Part shown: positions 37,747-50,100 of the stretch, piece after piece
Layout: each line of letters opens with the position of its first letter
Numbering within the stretch: the stretch's first letter is position 1
Assembly (NCBI GenBank): GCA_000149265.1
Contig: CH002901.1
Location: 23,491-87,490, forward strand
Direction of reading: 5' to 3'
Source of the DNA: Ciona savignyi
Taxonomy: Eukaryota; Chordata; Ascidiacea; Phlebobranchia; Cionidae
Length of the DNA stretch: 64,000 nucleotides
Made by a program: the position numbers and the translations under genes
The notes under the pieces: model-generated
Database searches by the model: none
What the model saw: the letters and a program-made list of their open reading frames with translations, nothing else
What the model was told of the DNA's origin: nothing

Positions 37747-39188
37747 GTTTTCATTCCTGTTGGATATGCAAATATGAAAATACATCTAAGACCAAAACGG
37801 CGATGACAAACTTCAAAGCAGTAAAATAAGGATCTTCTTTACCCCTCTTAAAGTCAACCTATTTTGAATATTTATAGCACTCAATTATTGCTGTATAAGT
37901 ATTAAATAATAATTGAACCGGGCAATACCTAATTGTATTGCACAAATGTAGAAACTACTTGTGTTTTTAATTCTTTTTTTTTATACCAGAGTAATTTGAA
38001 CCCATGCTTGGATCGTTATTTAGGCCGTTATATAACTCGGCTACATGATCGTACACAATTTACTTTACCCGCGTTCCACTGGTGACGTATTTTTAGGCCA
38101 CTAAGCAGTTAAGAAAATAAAGACACTTAACTAGACGATTTATTCAGGCTTTCATTAGTAAAATCTTTTATCATTAGTCTGTAGATTTTTAAATTGTAAT
38201 GATAATAAGTTAGAATGTTGCATGTTTTTTGTCACATAAACATTTTACTCTTGACGTGTTCCTAAGAATAAACTGTGTTAACCGTATTAAAAGTGTTTTT
38301 GGGTACTAGAATTGGTAATAGGGGCAACCAAAAATGTTTTATTGAAATAATATTTAAACATCTTGGTCATTTTATCAAACACGCCGGCTTAAAACGTCCA
38401 TCAGGTATAAAACTTGGCATTCAGAAAGGCCAATAAGTAAATTGCTTGAGGGAATATTACGAACTATAATCTTGCTAGACGCATTTTCTGCAAATTGTTT
38501 TCACGTTGGTAGTGTTAGCGGCGGCATTTTACATACATAGTATCATATTGTACGAAGTTAGTTGTAAGGCGTAGTAGAGAAACGTATTTTTTATTGTACT
38601 AGCTAGGGTGTTAATATTGGAAAACAGAGCTGTGTTACATTATGCAATCATACAATAAAAAAATGATTCAGCTAATAACGATGACGTAGGAATACGAGAC
38701 AGCAGCAGACAAGGTGACATAATTGGGTCATTATATAAAAGGTCACATAGAAACTTGAGTTCAAGACCTATCTGTTAGAATAAATGTCAAAAATTGCAAG
38801 AAAAACAAATCTGTAGCCTTCGCCCGAGATAGTCTTGTGTACTTAAATAATTATAATGCATTGTACAAATAAATCTTGCTTCTTCCAGATAACTTTATCC
38901 AAATAATATATGCAAGCGCGCATCAATCTATTCAGATATTTTCAAAGCAGCTTTTTACAAGTGTAGCCATGATAAGAATAGAGTAATATGATTAAAAAGT
39001 CGTTACTTTTATTATATTTTACAATGTTAGATAGTAAGGTACACTTGTAAACCGTGTACGAGGAGTATTATGTTAAAGTTTTTTTTATAAAGCATGTTTA
39101 TAATGCTTAGTAATACCTATAATGCTTAGTAATACCTATTTAATTTTAATTAAGCTGTTGGTATAATGTTAAAAGTAGCTATTGTAGT
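37747..39188. other. Intergenic between 7TM genes 1 and 2
   Basis: AT-rich, with an A-tailed SINE fragment (minus) at 37972-38058 marked by GAACCCATG and ACTCGGCTACATGATCG. A TATA-like site at 38732 is listed separately. No exon seen. Confidence 0.5.
38682..38741 (+). promoter_or_regulatory. Candidate promoter of 7TM gene 2
   Basis: TATATAAAAG at 38732-38741 is a good TATA box, preceded 50 bp upstream by TGACGTAG (CRE-like). It is about 450 bp before the ATG at 39189, which would require a long 5' UTR or an unseen leader intron. Confidence 0.3.
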
Positions 39189-42100
39189 ATGATCGCAACA
39201 GCAAGGCAGTTCAATGGTTCATCACTTACCAAGCTCTCAGCAAACGGAACAGATACCTTCACCAAGTCATATTTCACCACCATTACCAATACTGCAGTCA
39301 GTCTACAGACCAACGCTACTAGTGTTACAAAACACTTACAGCAGAAACCAACTTCAAGTTTTGCCTGTGTCGCTGTAACTGTTTTGATACTTATATCAAG
39401 TTACCTACTCACAGCGACCATAAATTATACGATTCGTAAACGAAAAGTATGTGACAGACAAGCTCCTCAACTGTCTATTGTCAATGCGCTTTGTGTCGTG
39501 GCAACCGTTTTACTGCTGTTCGAATCCTGCTGGTTTTTGGTAGAGATGTTTGTACCTGGAACAGATGTATTTTGCACTGCATATTCTGCTATCAATGTCA
39601 CCGTTGGAACCACAAATCGAACTGTAATTTACTATATACTTTGGCATCGGCAGCGGTTGTTTTATAAGAAGCGACCTACCGCTAATATCACCTCACGAAC
39701 AGTGGCACGTCTCAGCAATACCTTGCTCGGTGGAATAATCATTTTCGCGCTGGTTCAAATTGTAACTATGTCATCTATTCCTGTCTACTCCGATAATGGA
39801 AAATGCGCAGTTGGCGAAGTTTCAGGATTTCTCAAAGTAAGTCGTGTGTAAAACGAAACGCAGTATCATGTTCAATACCTTATGTATTAGGATAGGATAG
39901 GATTTTTTTTGTTTATCTCTGTGAAAGGGAAAACTAAGGGGGTTAACACACAGGCAATCGTCAGAACACCTCGCGCTCACCGTCGAGTTACCGGAACTAT
40001 TGTAGTTTGTTGTATATAATAGACACGTTCCTTCAATTTAGTGGAACCCATTAAACCGCAGGGTTCAGGCAATGTTAAAGTGCCTTGCCCAAATGCCCAA
40101 GGACACAACCGACTAGCTAGCGAGTAGCGACTAGTTTCGCACCTGTGACATTTTGATTGATAGGCGACGCACTTAAACGCTTTAATTAAAGATGTTTGGT
40201 ATTAAATAGTTGATGAAATAGATTAAACTGTTGAGGAACGTTAGCTTATACGGTATAAATGCTACTGGACCTACTGTTCGGTGGATAGCATTTTAGATAC
40301 CATCCTGTCGGAATTGTTAGATATCATCGTATTGATGTTAAATATTTATTTATTGCCAGGCGAAATTCCCACAGGCCCGAAAACATAAACACAGACTGGT
40401 ACTTGGGTAAACATTATTTTAACAGGAGTTATGCAAGCTATCCCCTAGTTAACTAATTATACTACAAAAATAGTTTATACATAGTGTATACAGTTTCGTT
40501 TTTGAAAGCAGAATCGTCTCGTTCTTGAGTTACCAATTTTAGGTCTATTTTTGTCAGATTCGTTAATCTTAACACTTTATTAGCTAACATCCCTGTAAGT
40601 TTTAACCGGTTTAAACAAATCCTTCTGTATAAACGCGTGTTACAAACTACATGTGAATTTACAGGTATTTTTCGATATTTTCCGACATTTAGGAAAGACC
40701 ATCTAGAATCTAGAACATGTTGGCTAACATTTGGGGGAGATTTTGCGTGTCTATCCCGATCAGCCCTAATAAAATAAAGAATCGACACCCAACCAACCGT
40801 TAGAGAATACGTCGTTCAGCAATTTCAATAAAATAATTTTTAATAGACAACTTTTTAATGCTAGTTACAACCAGTGATGGGATTCAAGAGGTTTGCATTG
40901 GTTCGGTCGAACCCGTTCTTGAAACGTAGGGATAATTAACGATCCGATTCTTACTTTTTTACAGACATTAGACCTTTAACGGATCCTGTTGTTAGTAAGT
41001 ACGATACAAAAGAGAACCCGTTCTTACAATTTTGAATACCATCACTGGTCACAAACCAATTTTATACAGCGGTAAAAATAGAAAAACGGAGCAAAAACAA
41101 TATATGTCCCTTTGTTTTAAACGGGCACCTATAATTAGTCTGTTTGGCCATCGTCTTTCGTTATTTGGGATAATGGATTTTTCTTTAGCATTCACACCAA
41201 ATTTACAAACAATGTTTGTGATCATTACAAAATCCCGAAAATATAATAAAGATAAAATCGTTTCCCTATAATAAAGATAACTAAATCCCTTAAAATCTCT
41301 AAACAATATTTTAATAAAGATAGAAAAGTTGTTTTATGATTTGTCACTAAATAAGAAATAGCGAAAAATATCTCCAGATAAAGAACAATAAACTCTGGAA
41401 GTTGTATCGCTGTATTTATTTTCCGGTAGACATAAAGATAATTGCGCTTAAAACAGCGCGATATTTGTTTTTTGTCCAAATCTGCTATTTCAAGCAAATT
41501 CAACCCAGATGGCCTACAATACTGATAAATCGCAAAGCCAGTTTGGATCCAAATATGAACCGTTTACGCAGGGAAAATCTATCCCCAAACTAATAAACAG
41601 GCATTTGCGGCTATCGTCTCGGCTATAGCGAAAAGATAAAATCTATTAAATTACATTTACATACGTAGTAGGAGATTTACGAGACACTGAAATGCGTAGT
41701 CTTATACCCATTTTAACACGAGAAGAGGAATTCCTTAAATCTTTTAATATATAGTGCTGCCTCTCCGATCATTGTCTGCTCTTAGTTCCTTGTCATTAGA
41801 TTAAAAATCCCTGTCCACCTTATTTTAAACAATAACAGTTTATAAAAATGACTATATTTATATTGCTCGCAATACGACGTATTTATAGTTACAGACATAA
41901 TAACTTTCTCCAAACTATGCTTACTAAACCATAACAGAGTTTAACGTTTAAACAAGCAGGTAAATAAATGCCCTGTCCACGAAGTCTATAAACATATGTA
42001 TATTTTACCATTTTAGGGAATATTTTAACTGCATTTACCAAATGATATACCTGTATGTCTGCTTAGGAATAAATACACACATTATCCTAACTCTAACTCT

Positions 42101-44746
42101 AGCACTTAAATCCCAACCCTTAATTATGGGTCCCATTTGAAAAATTGGGACACATATTGTTTTTGTCCGTTTTTTTTTTTCTTTTTTTTTTTTTTTCTTT
42201 TTTTTCGTCAAACGCTTGACAGGCATGGCATGTCGCCCCGACATCTACCAGAAGGAAAAATGGAATCGCAATGAGACTTTGCCATTTGTTAGACAACATG
42301 GTCTAGATATACAGAAACCAAAATGTTGGGTGATAAATCCAGGGGAATTCCCCTGTGACGTTAAAAACCAAAACGGTATTTTTTTTTAAAAAAATTGACT
42401 TTTTTGGGCATAGCGCTTGAACGGATGTTACATTTTAAATCAGATTTTCTGGAATGTAAGTGCATTAGGCACTGATTTAACAGTTAAAAGAAATAAAAAA
42501 ATTACCTGGGGAAATACCCTAAAAAATAAGATTTTGTTCTCAAATTATGATTGTAACAGTCATGCCATATCGCCACGACATCTACCAGAAAGACTAATGA
42601 AATCGCAATAAAAATTTAACATGTTTTAGACAACATGGTATAGATATGCAAAAAACAAAATTTTGGGTGATAAATTCAGGGGAATTCCCCTGAGACGTTA
42701 AAATTCAAAACAGTATTTTTCCTAAAGAATTGGCTTTTTGGGGGCATAGCGCTTGAACGGCTGCTCCAATTTGAATCAGATTTTCTGGAATGTAAGTGCA
42801 TTAGTCACTGATTTAACACTTAGAAGAAATAAAAAAAGTACTTATAGAAATACCCTAAAAATAAGATTTTGTTCTCAAATCATGATTGTGACAAGCATGC
42901 CATGTCGCCCCGACATCTGCCAAAAAGAATAATGGAATCGCAATGAAAATTTGACATTTGTAAGAGAACATGGTTTAGATACGAAGAAACCAAAATTTTG
43001 GGTAATGAATTCAGGGGAATTCCCTTGAGACGTTAAAATCTAAAAGGTTTTTTTCCCAAGAAATTAGCTTTTTGGGGCATATAGCGCTTGAACGGCTGCT
43101 CTAATTTTGATCAGATTTGGCGAAATGTTGGACTATTAGACACTTTGTGCCAATTAAAAGAAAGAAAACATTTACATAGGGTAATTACGTTATAAACGAC
43201 GATATGTTCCTGTTATGTTTGTGACTGGCATGCCATATCGCACTGACAAATAAGACAAGAAGTCGACAAATCAGATTAAAACTTTAAGAATTGTTACATA
43301 ACATGACCCACATATGTAAAAACAGAAACTTATCTACTAAACCTAGGGGAATTCCCTGACACATGAAAAACTAAATCGGGCTGTTTTGGCAATCATTTCA
43401 CTTCAGCGCTTGAAAAGAAGGTTTAATTTAAAATATTTGTGGTGAAAATGTTCGTAAATTTAAGACGTTTATTCTTTTTTAACTACACATGGAAAAGAAG
43501 TTTGGCTTGATAACTCTGGGACCCATGCGTTTATGCTTGCAGAAACAAACTACATATACTCAGTGTGTAAAATACAAATTGTGGTTAGGGACCCTGTAGC
43601 ATGAGTATATGGCCTACAACATGTGGTTTACAAATAGTGGTGGTTAAACACGTGGTTGACACTCTCTAGTATTTCAAATACGCACTTATCCTACACACCT
43701 CGTTGGTCTTGTTAATTTTGCTTAAAGCTACACGTTTTCTTAAACTATTGTAAATTGATGATAAACAATCCATATTTATTTTAATTTTCATTAATATACT
43801 AAGAAATTTTTTTTATTTTAAAATGAAATTTTGCTTCGGCTACAGTTATTACTGTGAGAAAAAAATTTCTTGTTTGACAACGGTAAAGCGAGTGGGCTAT
43901 CTATTTGATACCACTCCGTCAAGAAACTCTTTTTCTTTGATCCTGTGTATTTAAATATTTAAAAATTACACTAAACCGCGTTCAAATTAAATATATTCAG
44001 GTTTTATTTCCATGTGAAAAGGCAAAGGATGTTACCACACATGCAATCGTCAGAGTATTTTGTTATCGAATCGTTGTCGTGTTACCGGAACTATGCAGAA
44101 TGTTGTGTAGGGTTGTGATATCCCTTCAGTTTCAGTATAACCCATGCAATGATATAATTGGCCTTATTAAAGAAAACAAAAGGTAACCAGCAACTGGTTT
44201 CGACTCCCCAGCCTTTGGCCGACGCTCTCACAGTTGGGCTAATTGACCTGCCTAATAAAGCACGAATCGTGTTCAATCATATATGTCGTGTTGTATTCTC
44301 TGATAATAATAAAGTTAATTTGTGTTAAATATGAATCAATTTTTTAGGGTTTTGCTCCAACAATTTTCTTCATCATCGCCCTCTTTCAAGTGCTCTTGCT
44401 TCTTCCAGTGGTCTTTCCAGTAGCAAGGCACGTCTACTCTCGGAGAACTGGTGCCAGCGATGGACGATTAGACTCGGTGATAGCTCGGCTTGGAGCTAGC
44501 ACTTCTGTTTGCGTAATTACCGACATTGCATTTCTGATACTTTCCGCAAAAGAACATGCTGCAGTTACGTTCAGCTTTATTCCGATCTGCTATGCTTTTA
44601 ATACGTTCATAAATGTCACAGCCACTATTTTCTCGTTTTATGATTACAAAGATCGCTTGCTACCTCTTCGGTGTACGAAAAAGGAAGCAGTGACATCATT
44701 TATTATTCCGAAGGACAAAAAAGATACGCCCGCAAGTCCAATTTAG
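39189..44746 (+). CDS. Unclassified seven-transmembrane receptor, paralogue 2 (two exons)
   Basis: Exons 39189-39836 and 44348-44746 join in phase 0 to give 348 aa. The N-terminus is long and Ser/Thr-rich with several sequons (NGS, NGT, NAT). TM1-TM4 and the WHRQR motif are in exon 1; TM5-TM7 with RLGASTSVCVITDIAFL and SFIPICYAFN are in exon 2. The donor is AAA/gtaagt and the acceptor TTTTTTAG/GGT. The split lies just before TM5, at a position where the paralogues on either side have no intron. The 4.5-kb intron is packed with repeats. The hydrophilic tail ends DKKDTPASPI. No lesion in the joined frame, so I treat it as a functional gene. Confidence 0.85.
39885..40180 (-). mobile_element. TATCC-tailed SINE in the 7TM gene 2 intron
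   Basis: Tail GGATAGGATAGGATTTTT starts 50 bp inside the intron; body and head-side AGGCGACGCACTTAAACGC follow. It has a small internal duplication (GCCCAAATGCCCAAGG). Confidence 0.75.
40872..41047. mobile_element. hAT-like MITE, second copy
   Basis: Inverted ends CAGTGATGGGATTC and complement. The inside is homologous to 22664-22837 in opposite orientation (GAACCCGTTCTTGAAACGT; GTTGTTAGTAAGTACGATAC). Flanks GTTACAAC and GTCACAAA match at 6 of 8 positions. Confidence 0.8.
42117..43672 (-). mobile_element. Mosaic satellite-carrying element, full copy, minus orientation
   Basis: Right edge CACTCTCTAG is the complement of the family 5' end; left edge carries the 3' hairpin (GGGTCCCATTTGAAAAATTG), the A/G tract read as T/C, and GTCAAACGCTTGAC. 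Between them lie about four tandem units of about 330 bp. Edges and part order match the 18154-20005 copy. Inside the intron of 7TM gene 2. Confidence 0.85.
44000..44262 (-). mobile_element. Degraded TATCC-tailed SINE
   Basis: Body motifs ACATGCAATCGTCAGAG, GTGTTACCGGAACTATGCAG and head-side GACGCTCTCACAGTTGGGC are recognisable; the tail is lost. Oldest-looking copy in the intron of 7TM gene 2. Confidence 0.55.
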
Positions 44747-45646
44747 AAATATTATTTTTTGCCCTTTTGTTTTCTTATTGACTAGGTACCGTCGCGTTGT
44801 GGATTTTATTTTAACTCGAGCAATTATTTTTTCCCTGTTATTAGTGCCATGAACATAAATTATTCATTTTTGATTTTCGCATTTCAAATTATCAACTATG
44901 TAAACATAAAATGTCATGATAAACAAGCATTTTAAAGTCCGCAGTACAATTCCTTTAACAGCTTGTGTGATCATATCTATATGCATTCAGGTTATGCCAC
45001 TCATTACACAAATACGGCTTTTCTTAAGCATATCTATGACATATCAAATTAACTGACTGCAGAAGACTGTTATATAAACTTCATTATTTAATAAAGCCAT
45101 GTATTTTAAAAGTGCCAACAGATGAGGCTTAACACATCTCAGCATAGATGTGCCTTTGTACGAGGAAAATTAAATTTTAAGCTGCAAAGCATGTTCGAAT
45201 TGCTGTAAGTGAGGGAAGTATGTGATCGAATGTTCCTGTAAATCAATGCTCGTCACTGCCGGTACCTCTAAATACTACAGGATCACTTGGACCGCATGGA
45301 TCACATAAAGAGCTTGAATCGCTTACTATACTTCGTAATTACAAAAGCCATGATATTAATGTTAGGGTTGGGGTTAAAGTTAGTTCTGGGGTTAAGATTA
45401 GGGTTTGGGACAGGGTTAGAATTACATTCCATAGCAATCTAAGTGATCCAAGCGCTCCATGCGATCCTGTAGTATTTAGAGGTAACCGCCAACTGACGTA
45501 GTGTACTACGGAAAATACTTTTTGGCGGTTTACGATTTAACTTAGTTCTAATGCCGTTTATAACCTAAAAAATAGAAATTATTTATGTTTTGATTATCCA
45601 GAAATATTGAGGACTAAGTTTTGGATTTCGGAAAATTAATTTAAAA
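44747..45646. other. Intergenic between 7TM genes 2 and 3
   Basis: AT-rich 3' flank and one foldback MITE at 45261-45487. No exon seen. Confidence 0.5.
45261..45487. mobile_element. Foldback MITE (GGTACC family)
   Basis: GGTACCTCTAAATACTACAG at the left and CTGTAGTATTTAGAGGTAAC at the right enclose GGATC-type repeats and the core GGGTTGGGGTTAAAGTTAG. I could not find a clear 9-bp flanking duplication. Confidence 0.75.
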
Positions 45647-46588
45647 ATGAATTTTAGCAGCACTGTATCGTCTGCTCTGGCCAGCAATCGTACCAAAGAG
45701 GAACATATCGGAAATTCGTTAAATATTAGAGTGATCGAGCAATGCATTGTCGTTATGTTAATGGTGGCAAGTTTGTACCTATTGACTACATCATTGATAA
45801 TTACAGTCCAAAATAAAGTGTCACCACTACTGAGAGGGCAGAATATTTTTCTTATACTTTCAGTTGCCATTTTATTTTTGCGATCCTGTCTGCTTCAAGC
45901 CCAGCTGCACTTTATTCCGACAGATGACTGTCATTGTACTGCACTTATTGCTGTCAACGTGGTGTTGGCGAACCTTAACCGTACTTCTATTTATATAATC
46001 CTGTGCATGCGTAAAGAAGCCGTCTATGAACCGTTAGCTTTGTCAAACTTCAGAAAGAATTTCGTTAGAGTATTTTCCAAAACGATTTTTGGTGGAATTA
46101 TCATCACGCCGATTGTGCTTTCAGGACTGTTGATTGCCGTAACTTACAAACTGGGTATTAATGACTGTGTCGTCGAGCATACTAATCGTTTTTTGCAGAT
46201 TTCTATACCATTTGTGTATGTAACACAAGCTGTATTTCAAATTTTTTTGCTGGGACTTGTGCTAAACCCAATAGTGCAACACATTATACTGCACAAAAGA
46301 AACGAATTATTTTGTGTGGTTTTGCGCCTTTGTATCTCCACCGCTATATGCGTTTTCAGTGATATTGCATTCGTAGCGTTTGCAATCATACCGGGCAATT
46401 TATTAACTTTTCACTTTCATGCGACTGTTTACGCTGTGAATACCTTAATCAATGTGATTGCCGTGTTATTCAGCTACATTGATTATCCAAGACGATTCAT
46501 GCCATTTTGGAAACAAAAACAGCCAGAATCGTCGACTATTAGCAATAAAAAAGGAATAGAAGAAACCTCGGAAAAGGCACAATGCTAA
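45647..46588 (+). CDS. Unclassified seven-transmembrane receptor, paralogue 3
   Basis: Single exon, 313 aa, same architecture as the two preceding genes: N-terminus with NFS and NRT sequons, seven hydrophobic segments, and a short Glu/Lys-rich tail. Shared marks are NRTSIYIILCMRKEAVY at TM3 (the R-Q-R of the others is R-K-E here), RLCISTAICVFSDIAFVAF in TM6, and YAVNTLINVIAVLFSYIDY with RRFMPF after TM7. A conserved pair of Cys residues, before TM3 and in the loop before TM5 (NDCVVE), could form the usual extracellular disulphide. Ligand and signalling are unknown. No intron. Confidence 0.85.
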   Translation: MNFSSTVSSALASNRTKEEHIGNSLNIRVIEQCIVVMLMVASLYLLTTSLIITVQNKVSPLLRGQNIFLILSVAILFLRSCLLQAQLHFIPTDDCHCTALIAVNVVLANLNRTSIYIILCMRKEAVYEPLALSNFRKNFVRVFSKTIFGGIIITPIVLSGLLIAVTYKLGINDCVVEHTNRFLQISIPFVYVTQAVFQIFLLGLVLNPIVQHIILHKRNELFCVVLRLCISTAICVFSDIAFVAFAIIPGNLLTFHFHATVYAVNTLINVIAVLFSYIDYPRRFMPFWKQKQPESSTISNKKGIEETSEKAQC

Positions 46589-47199
46589 TGGACTCCATAA
46601 AACACCTTATAAAACCTATTTGTATATAGGCTTACATAAACAATGTTGTGTGTAAAATTGCATTTGTGCAAGTACTTGTAGTTACAATGGTGCTTACTTA
46701 TAATCGTAGTAATAAAAACGTAATGTCATGCTTGCAATATTTTCTCTTCTTATCATACATATGCTCTGCAGGACTTTTTATATAAAGAAATATTAGGTTC
46801 TGCAGTTATTGTAATTGGTGACTATTTAAACTTTGTGGTATCCGAAAAGATATTACTGTTTGTGCGTACGTTCTTGGTATAATCCTTACAAACATGGACC
46901 CATGTCCCAGTCAAGTTTAAAATATAAAAAATTCAAGAACAAGCGTGGCTAAAAAGTATAACTAAAACTGGTGGTACCGAAGTGGTAAAGTGACAGTCGA
47001 TATGAAAACAACAACAATATTATTCCAAGCTCGCGCCCTCACAGACAAACAAATAAACGGATGAGTTTTCGCATATATAATTAATACAACACACATGTTT
47101 TAATCCCAGGTCACGTACTTTAAGGGGAGGGGGATAAATTGTAAAGTTTCTTCTATATAAAGAAAACTAAAATTGCGGTTATACTTATTGCAGGGATCC
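46589..47199. other. Convergent intergenic region
   Basis: Between the 3' ends of 7TM gene 3 (+) and transporter gene 1 (-). AT-rich, AATAAAAA at 46711-46718; no gene or recognised repeat. Confidence 0.5.
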
Positions 47200-50100
47200 C
47201 TAGTTTCCAGTTACAAGTTCTTCCATTTCCATTAATTCTGGGGGAGTTTTGGGACTAGCTGTTCGCACTACTTTTTTCGTAGTTTTATTAAAATAAAGGC
47301 TTAAAACGCTGTATACAAATGAGCATATGGTAACTGCGAGGGCCATGGTGCGAAACATTAAATCGCCACCCATAATTTCAAACATATATCCACCCAACAG
47401 TGCACCTACACTCCAACCTGTAAAATAGAATTTATTTAATCTTACCTGGCACTTAACGATACCAAGATTTCTTTTGTTTTGGTTTTATATCAAGCACGTG
47501 ACCTAAAACGTACACTAGGTGTCATTTATGATGTCTTATACAGAGTGCAACGATTATAGGATAAGATGGGATAGGATATTCATCTTTACCCCCGTAAATG
47601 GGAAAACCAAGGGGGTTATCACACGGGCAATCGTTTGACCACCAGTTCGCAGCTGCAACCTTTCGATTAAAAGGCGACGCACTTAACCGCTAGACCAACC
47701 GGCCGGACATTATGTATATTTGGAAGTATATGTGACGAAATTTTACTGCATATATAATTCATACCGAATCCATGAGTTATAGTTTGTACGATAGCCATCG
47801 TCGTGTACTGTAACTCCGGTGGGCTGATACGAGCCGTGTAGCCACAAATAACTGCCCACGTCATTCCCCACGTGATGCCAAAGAGAAAATCGGCAGGGAT
47901 GATTTGCCATGGTTCGTTGATCAATGTAAAAAGTAAAAAACGAAGCTGCTCAACATGTAATAAAATCCAAAATTATAGGTAATAAAATCCAAGATATAAC
48001 CTACAGTATGACAAATTTTACTTACAGCATATACTAACAGCCCAAACACCATCATAACCCTGTGACCGAATCGTTTGATGAAATAACCAGAAAGTAAATA
48101 GCACGGAATATCTGAGAGAGATCCACATAGCGATGCCAATCCAAATACAAAAGAAGATGTCTTAAGCTTTTCCTCCAACAGCCAAAACTCGTAACTAAAT
48201 AAAATATGACGTAAAGCGTTTTATTGTTTATTTTAGATCCAGAAGGTTACAATTGAATGGTAATTCCAATTATTGGCCATTTTGTTGATACTGGTTTGTC
48301 GTATATTTGGTACTATTAAAAATTAGGTAACATGGTATAAATATGCACTAACCATATTTAGAATATGTAGATAAGGGTAATTAAGTGAGCAGGCAAGCGT
48401 TATTACCTCGAAAAACAAAACAAGCGTATGTTTAAAGAAGGTTCAATTTTGTGGGTTGCATGTCATTAATTAAGCATGCAACCGTAGTTTACAAAGAATG
48501 TTCGTTTAAATGTGATTTTCACTTTCTAATGTTTTACCTGATTGCAGCCGCGTGGGCACTGCCGTAGGGGAGAGCAATAAATACTAAAAACGATATCACT
48601 TTCTTGTCTCTGAGTATATTCTGGAAAGTAAAAAAAAGCTGTTTTTCTATGTCGAGTTGATTGTATTTTTATTTCGGCCAGTTAGTCTGTGCGTCGTCTT
48701 TTAATCGAAAGGTTGCAGGGTGCGAAACTGGTCGCTAGCGAGTCGGTTGTGTTCTTGGGCACGGCACTTTACGGACATTGCTTGAACCCAGCGGATAAAT
48801 GGGGTCTACCAAATTGAAGGAACGTATCATATACAACACACTGCAATAGCTCCGGTAACCCGACGGTGGGCGCCAGGGTGACCAGTCAACTAAACCCCTT
48901 ACAACTGAACCCCTTACAACTGAGCCCTTACAACTGAACCCCTTTACAACTGAACCCCTTTTAACAGAACCCTTTTAACTGAAAAGAGGGTTCAGTTGTA
49001 AAGAGGTTCAACTGAAATGGGTTCAGCTGTAAAGGGGTTCAGTTTAAAGGGGTTCAGTTAAAAGGAGTTCAGTTGTAAGGGGCTTAATTGTAGGGGTTCA
49101 GTTGTAAAGGGTTCAGTTGTATGGGTTCAGTTGTAAGGGGTTCAGTTGTAAGGGGTTCAGTTGTCATGGAACCGGGCGCCAGATGATCTGACGATTGCTC
49201 GTGTGTTAACCCACTTGGTTTTTTTCATTCACAGGGATAAACATGAATATCATATCATATCATCTAGTACCTTAATATTAGCCAGGACGATGGGCTGGGA
49301 TTTTGAGTTTGAAATAGCTAGCTTTGATGCCACTACTGCGGATGTAAGCCAGAAAAACAAGGCACCGAAGAAAGCGGGATAGAATGGAAAATTTGACGAC
49401 GAAGGGTCGGTCATGTTCGATGAAATAGAATCTGATGATAAACAGGAATAAACAGAATTGTGATTAATCTGATCTTTTCTGCATTTGCATAAAACTAGAA
49501 GAATTATTTATAGGAATAGGATATTCATGTTTATCCCCGTGAATGGCAAAACCAAGGGGGTTAACACACGAGCAATCATCAGATAACCTCGCGCCCACCG
49601 TCGGCTTACCGGAGCTATTGCAGTGTGTTGTATATAATAGATACGTTCCTTCAATTTGGCAGAACCCATTAATCCGCTTATAAATAAGTCGTCTAATGCA
49701 TATATATACATTACAACCCTTTAAAGATTTTTTTGGGTTAAAAAATAAAAAGCTTACTTTTAATGACGCCAACAAGAAAGGAAATGGAGCCAAAACCGAG
49801 CGATCCAAACAACCTCTGGTGCCCAAACTTATTTCTGTTGTTTTCACCCAATATAGTAAAAGCACTTGCATCAATTAATGGCATACAGCCCGTGTAGAAA
49901 AACGACGCCAACACCATGAGACATGCCATCGACCAAAATGTGACTCCATATCTATCCTGCGAATAAAATTTTATACAGTTAATATCTACGCTACGCATAC
50001 GAATACGTCCTAAACAAGATTATTTTTAAGTCATATTTTATATAAAATAGTGCCTGCTTACCACGTCCGTGCTTTTCATATCTACTTGTGCACATCGAGG

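Noticed and set aside
45241..45490. Interstitial telomere repeat
   Set aside because: The GGGTTNGGG-like stretch is short, imperfect and part of the foldback MITE core found in other copies.
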